From: an uncultured Methylophilus sp.
GTDB lineage: Bacteria > Pseudomonadota > Gammaproteobacteria > Burkholderiales > Methylophilaceae
Assembly (NCBI GenBank): GCA_936943315.1
Contig: CAKZJM010000102.1
Coordinates: forward strand, 1 to 11,769
DNA: 11,769 bases
Direction: 5' to 3'
Shown here: piece by piece, positions 6,919 to 11,769 of the stretch
How the letters are laid out: each line of letters begins with the position of its first letter
How positions within the stretch are numbered: position 1 is the stretch's first letter
Program-made: the position numbers and the translations under genes
The notes under the pieces: model-generated
Seen by the model: the letters and a program-made list of their open reading frames with translations, nothing else
What the model was told of the DNA's origin: nothing
Database searches by the model: none

Positions 6919-9222
6919 ATGATCAATATCGCAAGAGCAAACATAGATTTTCCCTTTTTGGCAATCAATCTACATGTCCTGCATAAATTAGAGGAGGCCC
7001 ACCACAATGTGGAATTGGGCGTTGCTTACAAGGCAAAAGCTAAGCCAGTTTTACGTACGCTTGAATGCTTTTTGCAAATAACTAATCGAAAATTAAATGA
7101 TTCGATTCTGCAAAGCCCGGCCTTTGGGGAAATAATCTGCCTATATGCTGGGGCTTTATACTCGAAAAAAATATTCGAAATAACTAATCAAACAACTTAT
7201 ACATATCTATGTATTCTATCCAGGCTTTGTGAGCAATCCCAAAAACTATTCGACTCATACCCCTTTCCTAGTTTGAAATTTCACCTGACCAAACCTTCCT
7301 TAGATGCAATCAGTTGTGTTGAAAAATTTGAAAAGCTTGAATTAAATGAAGAAAAAGTTTGGCTATGGAATGCTTGGAAATGTTCAAATAAAGAAAGTGC
7401 AGAGTACTGGGCACCCTTGTACGGCATTTACGAAAAATTTGGGCGAGATTTCACACAGAAACTGTACGACATTTGCACGCTATATTACAGCGCCAGTGGA
7501 GCCGATAGAATTCATGGCCTCAAGTCTTTTGTTAATTTTATACGTCAGACTAAGGAACCTCTAAATGAGAGGAACTTCCAAGACCCCCATTTTATGGGTC
7601 CTTTTCTAAGAAGATTTCTAACATTTTATTTTGAGGAGGGGTATGCAAGCGGAGTCAAGGTCAACACATTGATTACTCGCTGGAACGGTTCAATTCTTCC
7701 GTTCCTAAATACATATTTATTGCGCTCAGATTTATTTGCGGAACCTTATGGAGCGATCCCTTCAATCCCTTTTAAAAAAGGTCCAAAATCGAGCAAAAAT
7801 ATAAAAATTGCTGATGAAGGGTATCTTGTCAGTCAAAAGCTATTAACTGACATTCCTTTGCATGCGACTGATGAAGAAGCTATGCACCTTCTCTTTCATA
7901 ATATAAAAGCTGATTTAGAAATTGCCATAACATGGGCCGAATGGGCTATAAATGAAATATGGGCAAGATACACATTAAGATTAGAAAATAGCACCTTAGG
8001 AAAAGTAGTTAAGATTGGTCAGAGTGATAAAACAAATAAAAACTCATGGTTAATTGATCGTTTTAATCCTGATCATTTAAAAAATGCAGCATCTACATAT
8101 TTCCATCATGGACATATTGTAGATAAAAAAAATAACGCGCATCTTTTTCTTCCGAACCCGTTACCTCAAACTGCATACGAATTAGGCTTACCTATCACAG
8201 GGGCACTTTTACCTTTTTGCATTATCTTGATTGCTAATCACCCACAAATAACACCGTCCTTCTTAGAGAAGCTGCAACTCTTTGACAAAAATGGAAAATT
8301 GGTTGGATTTGTGAAGTCTGATAACGGCTATAACTTGATTAGCTACAAAAGTCGCAAAGGGCCTTTACTTGCTGAACAAATCATTCATTTAAATCTAAAA
8401 ACAACATTTATTGTTCAGCAAATGATTGACTTAACTACCAGCTTACGGAACCACCTAAAAAAGAATAATGATGATAATTGGCGATACCTATTATTAACAT
8501 GTAAACGTGGCTTTAGTTACCCAGCAAGAATTAAAAGGTTAGCAAGCGATACTTCACTGAGATTTGAATCATTTGCGGAATCTTTAGCAAATACATCCTC
8601 TCTAGACTATGAGAAGCGCCTTAAATATGCTCTTAGGTTCAGCCTCCCGGCTTTAAGAGCCAGTTGTGGTGTGCTGGTGTATCTTGAGACTAGAAGTCTC
8701 AGTGAAATGTCTAAAGCTCTGGGACACACCCAGTTAGACATAAGGCTCATCAGCCGGTATCTTCCAAGGCCAATTCTAGATTTTTTCCAAGAACGATGGA
8801 TTCGTATATTTCAGGCAGCAATAGTAATTCATGCAATGAAAGATAGTGACCTTGTGCTTGAAGCAAGTGGTTTCGAAACAATTGATGAAGTCGATGAATT
8901 CTTGAAAACACATGCTTTGAGACCAACTACAAACCCAGCTATCCAGAATAGCAATAACTTTACTGAGCAGAACATCATTAAAGAAATAGTATTTGGAGTC
9001 AATTCAGAAATTATGACAGTGTTATTTAGCTTAATGCAAGCAGTTGACCAAGCCAAAAGTACTGTCAATGCAAAAGCTAAATATTGGTCGGAAATAGCTT
9101 ATTACCTAATTAATCATATCGAAACTTTAATCACACAAAGACCAGACCTGAAGCTATATCTTGATTATGCAAAGCAAAACTCTAATCCAAGCTGGATGGA
9201 AAAGATAATCTATGCAAAGTAA
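6919..9222 (+). CDS. Large diverged tyrosine-recombinase-like protein (GinB/TnpB-like, probably catalytically impaired)
   Basis: A 767-residue protein whose last third resembles a tyrosine-recombinase catalytic domain. Near residues 576-614 the order is right: LPALRAS with an Arg in the box II position (Arg580), ALGHT (His603) and a Tyr (Tyr614, in ISRYLP) 11 residues after the His. Two key residues look absent: the HxxR histidine is Pro577, and the region where Arg I is expected (IANHPQITPSFLEKL, about 438-452) has no Arg. A conserved-looking Lys lies in YKSRKGPL. The N-terminal 400 residues match nothing I recognise, and a helical tail of about 150 residues follows the Tyr. The ATG at 6919 is preferred over a TTG at 6913 because GAAAG lies nine bases ahead. 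The stop overlaps the next start by 11 bases, so the two are coupled. It may be a structural or targeting partner of the next protein. Confidence 0.78.
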   Translation: MINIARANIDFPFLAINLHVLHKLEEAHHNVELGVAYKAKAKPVLRTLECFLQITNRKLNDSILQSPAFGEIICLYAGALYSKKIFEITNQTTYTYLCILSRLCEQSQKLFDSYPFPSLKFHLTKPSLDAISCVEKFEKLELNEEKVWLWNAWKCSNKESAEYWAPLYGIYEKFGRDFTQKLYDICTLYYSASGADRIHGLKSFVNFIRQTKEPLNERNFQDPHFMGPFLRRFLTFYFEEGYASGVKVNTLITRWNGSILPFLNTYLLRSDLFAEPYGAIPSIPFKKGPKSSKNIKIADEGYLVSQKLLTDIPLHATDEEAMHLLFHNIKADLEIAITWAEWAINEIWARYTLRLENSTLGKVVKIGQSDKTNKNSWLIDRFNPDHLKNAASTYFHHGHIVDKKNNAHLFLPNPLPQTAYELGLPITGALLPFCIILIANHPQITPSFLEKLQLFDKNGKLVGFVKSDNGYNLISYKSRKGPLLAEQIIHLNLKTTFIVQQMIDLTTSLRNHLKKNNDDNWRYLLLTCKRGFSYPARIKRLASDTSLRFESFAESLANTSSLDYEKRLKYALRFSLPALRASCGVLVYLETRSLSEMSKALGHTQLDIRLISRYLPRPILDFFQERWIRIFQAAIVIHAMKDSDLVLEASGFETIDEVDEFLKTHALRPTTNPAIQNSNNFTEQNIIKEIVFGVNSEIMTVLFSLMQAVDQAKSTVNAKAKYWSEIAYYLINHIETLITQRPDLKLYLDYAKQNSNPSWMEKIIYAK

Positions 9223-11344
9223 TAAATTGTGGCCAGAAGAGCTTAGTTTTCTGGAGTCTATCAATGGCGACCGCTTTCAGGAGTATCGTCATTGTCCATT
9301 TCTTACTGTCTCATTTGATGCTGAAGTTTGGATTCTTGATTTTGGTAAGTTAGAATTCTGTACGCTTGATTTTAGATTAAAACTTGAAAACGGTAGTTTG
9401 TTGACAGATGAGACGAATAGACTGCTACTAGATTTATTTAAATGTTGGATTTGCATTCAGAGTCATTCGGACATAACCGGTGGGAAATTAATATCAATTA
9501 GCTCTGCTTATAACTCATGTAGAAGGGTATTTTCGTTAATCGATTATTTTTTATTAAATGCTGGTCAATTCAAATTGTCCCAATACGGGCTAATGAATGT
9601 AACTGAAAATGATATTTTCAATTTACTCGCGCAACTAGCATCTTCAAATGAAACATCAACGAGCATTTATCAGTTACCAATCAAACTCACCGAGTTTTTG
9701 AAACGAGAAATTTCGGAAGCGAACATTAATGAATTGAATGCACTCATTGAAAACAATTCTGAGCTAGCACTTGATATACCTGATGAGCAAGATTGTATGC
9801 TTCAACTCGATAAGCAAGAGATTATTTATGCAAGAGCAATACTATGGGATAAAGGTTATTACAAGTCTGATTATCGAACCAAAAAAAGCCTTGAGAGTTA
9901 TCGATTCTCACCTGATTATGAAAAATTATTTGAAATAATCTATCCAAACACAATTCGTGCATTTACATCTAAGCCTCAAGCACCTGAATTACTTTTCGAT
10001 CAAATTAATAGTTATGTGAAGGAATACCCCAGAGCATCAGTCACTACGACTTTGGAAGAGACGATGAGCGTCAAGGAGTGGTCAGCATATCGTTCAGCTA
10101 TTAGATCACTTGGTCAACTCAAAGAAATTGGCTTACCAGTTCCAATTCTTGCACTCAATGCAACTGACTCAGCCTTCAGTCATGATAAATTCAGCTTGAA
10201 AGAAACAGGTCGCTTCAAAACTGTGCCAAATGAAATTGTTCTTAAGTCTTTAAGACAAGCCATTGAATTTACCCTGTCCAATGGTAAGCAAATATTTGAC
10301 AGTGCAATTGCGGTAATTGAAGCTGCAAGAAAAGAGGGTGTAAGTTGCTTCACATACTCCATTAACAATGATATACGCCCCCTATTAGATCCCAAAATTC
10401 AGGCAATGGGTGTCAGAACTTGGAACCTCAGAACGCTAATTAGTCCATTTGAATCAAGGCATGGGCATAGCGCGCGACTGACTTCGACTGAGTATTTTCA
10501 AAGATTACGAAATAATGAAGGGCTATTTGAAGTTCTCAGAATCCTATTTGGGGCAATTCAATTCAGCACAGGGACTTTAGTTGCTCGTCGACAAGCTGAA
10601 TTACTTGGATTAATTGCTGGAAGGTCAGTTGATTTAGAGAAAAGAAATCTAATTTTTGATAATGGAAAATCTGGTATAGGTGACATTAGAGAAAAGGAAG
10701 CTAGACCAATCCCTCCTGTAGCAGTGAAGATGATTGATTTACTAGAACACTTCCACAAGCGGCTTCAGGATATAGGAGCCAGCAATCGGCAGGTAGAGCT
10801 TTTTTCATATCCTAATATGCATACCGGCGTTCCGGGACCAGCTAACACTAAAAAATACAACTCAAATTTAGATTTGTTTTGTGATTACTTTGAAACTGGA
10901 TTGAACGATAAAGGTGAACGTTATTACATGCGACAGCATCAATTACGTCGCTTCTTTGCAATGTTATTTTTCTGGGGAAATTCTTTTGGTGGGATGGAGA
11001 CATTACGCTGGTTTCTGGGCCATACAGACATTGAGCATCTTTATCATTACATAACTGAATCTACACCTGGATATGTTCTTCGTGCATCAAAAGCCCAATT
11101 CGGCAGTGAAATCATCAGGACAGATCCAATAGAAAGTAAAGAATTAGCAGACATTATAGAAAAACATTTTGGCACCAGAGAATTTTCTGTTCTCGATAGT
11201 GATGAATTGCAAGAATACATAGAAGAGCTTTTACTAGCAGGTCATATTGAAATTGAACCAATATTCTTCATGACACCAGACGGACAATCTTTCCGCATTG
11301 CAATAAAAGTTAAAGAAAGCCCCCTGGAGAAATTCAATGGATAA
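9212..11344 (+). CDS. Large tyrosine recombinase / integrase (GinC-like) with full catalytic set
   Basis: A 710-residue protein with a C-terminal tyrosine-recombinase domain (about 430-620). Catalytic landmarks appear in order: Arg I in ARRQAELLGL (Arg460), a Lys-bearing beta-hairpin (NGKSGIGDIREKEARPIPP, about 485-502), HQLRR (His576, Arg579), LGHT (His604) and the nucleophile candidate Tyr613 in LYHYI, nine residues after the His as in canonical integrases. Typical phage integrases are 300-450 residues; the extra 400 N-terminal residues have no family I recognise, though a core-binding domain should sit just before 430. About 90 residues follow the Tyr. The ATG lies inside the end of the preceding gene with a poor ribosome-binding site, which suggests translational coupling, and its own end overlaps the next ATG by 8 bases. 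It is the likeliest strand-exchange enzyme for integration and excision of the island. Confidence 0.88.
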   Translation: MQSNKLWPEELSFLESINGDRFQEYRHCPFLTVSFDAEVWILDFGKLEFCTLDFRLKLENGSLLTDETNRLLLDLFKCWICIQSHSDITGGKLISISSAYNSCRRVFSLIDYFLLNAGQFKLSQYGLMNVTENDIFNLLAQLASSNETSTSIYQLPIKLTEFLKREISEANINELNALIENNSELALDIPDEQDCMLQLDKQEIIYARAILWDKGYYKSDYRTKKSLESYRFSPDYEKLFEIIYPNTIRAFTSKPQAPELLFDQINSYVKEYPRASVTTTLEETMSVKEWSAYRSAIRSLGQLKEIGLPVPILALNATDSAFSHDKFSLKETGRFKTVPNEIVLKSLRQAIEFTLSNGKQIFDSAIAVIEAARKEGVSCFTYSINNDIRPLLDPKIQAMGVRTWNLRTLISPFESRHGHSARLTSTEYFQRLRNNEGLFEVLRILFGAIQFSTGTLVARRQAELLGLIAGRSVDLEKRNLIFDNGKSGIGDIREKEARPIPPVAVKMIDLLEHFHKRLQDIGASNRQVELFSYPNMHTGVPGPANTKKYNSNLDLFCDYFETGLNDKGERYYMRQHQLRRFFAMLFFWGNSFGGMETLRWFLGHTDIEHLYHYITESTPGYVLRASKAQFGSEIIRTDPIESKELADIIEKHFGTREFSVLDSDELQEYIEELLLAGHIEIEPIFFMTPDGQSFRIAIKVKESPLEKFNG

Positions 11345-11769
11345 ACGTATTGAAAAAAGTAATCAATCCTTGTTGGCACTATCAAGCCTGTTACGGGAGG
11401 TTATCAATCATCCAGAAACGTATATTCATGATCAGCAACTAAACACAGCCTTAAAATCTCAAGGAGCCTTAGCAAAATTCTCAAATACATCTAAAGGAAT
11501 CTTTAGCCTATCAATTAATACTCAAAAAAGAATTGCAGACTCAATTATAAATGGCGGCTACGAGGGACTAAACAAGTCAAGAATCAATGCACTGTTAGCT
11601 CTCGAATCAAGCTTACATACAAATAAAAAACCTAATAAGGAAACCAAAGCCGGACTTCTACTTGTCAATCAACAATTAGAAAAAGAAATGCAATCCATTA
11701 GACATGATCTCTTACTTTTAACTTTAGCATTTGAAAAATCATTACGGCAAGGGGCTGTTTATGCCAGCC
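11337..11769 (+). CDS. Small helical island protein, partial (GinD/TnpC-like by position)
   Basis: An ATG at 11337 with GGAG seven bases ahead opens a frame that runs to the right edge without a stop (144 complete codons). It overlaps the end of the 710-residue recombinase by 8 bases (ATGGATAA), so it belongs to the same operon. The visible protein begins MDKRIEKSNQSLLALSSLLR, is rich in Lys, Ser, Leu and Asn, and looks mostly alpha-helical with a probable coiled coil near residues 105-130 (LLVNQQLEKEMQSIRHDLLL). I do not recognise a family motif. In GInts a small helix-loop-helix protein, and in Tn554 the small TnpC, follows the recombinases and is needed for, or steers, recombination; position is the only argument for equating them. 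Confidence 0.75.
   Translation, partial: MDKRIEKSNQSLLALSSLLREVINHPETYIHDQQLNTALKSQGALAKFSNTSKGIFSLSINTQKRIADSIINGGYEGLNKSRINALLALESSLHTNKKPNKETKAGLLLVNQQLEKEMQSIRHDLLLLTLAFEKSLRQGAVYAS

Larger units (their letters stand above)
6825..11769 (+). mobile_element. Left part of a site-specific genomic island inserted in comM
   Basis: From 6825 to the right edge the DNA is AT-rich, has different codon use and encodes an operon of two recombinase-like proteins plus a small helical protein. It starts exactly where comM is broken. Large recombinase genes at one end followed by cargo is the layout of GInt islands (ginABCD; three integrases plus a small helix-loop-helix protein) and, more distantly, of Tn554 (tnpA, tnpB, tnpC). 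Here only two recombinase-like genes are seen and there is no room for another before them. Cargo, right end and direct repeat lie beyond the window, so its size is unknown. comM is a known insertion target: AbaR-type islands of Acinetobacter baumannii interrupt it, but those use unrelated Tn7-like transposition proteins. Confidence 0.82.

Noticed and set aside
6903..6983. Short GTG-started frame in the island leader
   Set aside because: It ends after about 26 codons and has no recognisable product or ribosome-binding site; the overlapping long frame is the real gene.
7582..7600. Hairpin GACCC...GGGTC followed by a T-rich stretch, terminator-like
   Set aside because: It lies inside the 767-residue gene, the stem is short and the operon clearly continues beyond it.
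8686..8700. Perfect inverted repeat GAGACT-AGA-AGTCTC
   Set aside because: It lies within the codons of the recombinase-like domain and has no other support as a regulatory or recombination site.
1..11769. tRNA, rRNA, CRISPR array or insertion-sequence transposase
   Set aside because: No cloverleaf, rRNA-like stretch, regular spacer-repeat pattern or DDE-type transposase was seen. In particular no tRNA lies at the island junction, so tRNA-targeted integration is excluded on the visible side.

Overview
The window reads as a chromosomal segment of a Gram-negative bacterium, most likely a betaproteobacterium. A methylotroph of the Methylophilaceae is my best guess from the combination of a TorF-type porin, glnK-amtB, ubiK and comM, but this is inference from gene content, not a match. 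It has two unlike halves: an ordinary core-genome part (1-6824) and an AT-rich inserted part (6825 to the right edge). Two hand-counted 60-base lines show the contrast: 63% GC at 6541-6600 in comM against 28% GC at 8041-8100 in the insert.

On the minus strand at the left lies a type I-like export pair: an ABC transporter half (773-2455) whose stop overlaps the start of an HlyD-family membrane fusion protein that runs off the left edge. The ABC protein keeps Walker A but has lost nearly every other ATPase signature. A clean rho-independent terminator (2517-2544) separates this pair from a nitrogen-assimilation cluster, also on the minus strand: a TorF-family outer-membrane porin (4395-5357), PII regulator glnK (3985-4323) and ammonium channel amtB (2563-3969). 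A textbook sigma-54 promoter (5431-5446) stands before the porin, so the cluster is probably an NtrC-type, nitrogen-limitation regulon, with a hairpin between porin and glnK.

Divergent from it across a very AT-rich 250-base region are ubiK (5616-5864, ubiquinone biosynthesis accessory factor) and comM (5910 onward, YifB-family AAA+ helicase of natural transformation). comM stops abruptly inside its Walker B codons at about 6824, where foreign DNA begins. The foreign DNA carries a tight operon with overlapping genes: a 767-residue diverged tyrosine-recombinase-like protein that lacks catalytic residues, a 710-residue tyrosine recombinase with a full catalytic set, and a small helical protein cut off by the right edge. 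This layout resembles multi-recombinase mobile islands (GInts with ginABCD; Tn554 with tnpA-tnpB-tnpC), but only two recombinase-like genes are visible.

The junction holds a near-perfect 16-bp palindrome, and the leader of the island operon holds several inverted repeats that overlap a candidate promoter. The site-specific insertion in comM, with its palindromic junction and paired (one degenerate, one intact) recombinases, is the most interesting part of the window.
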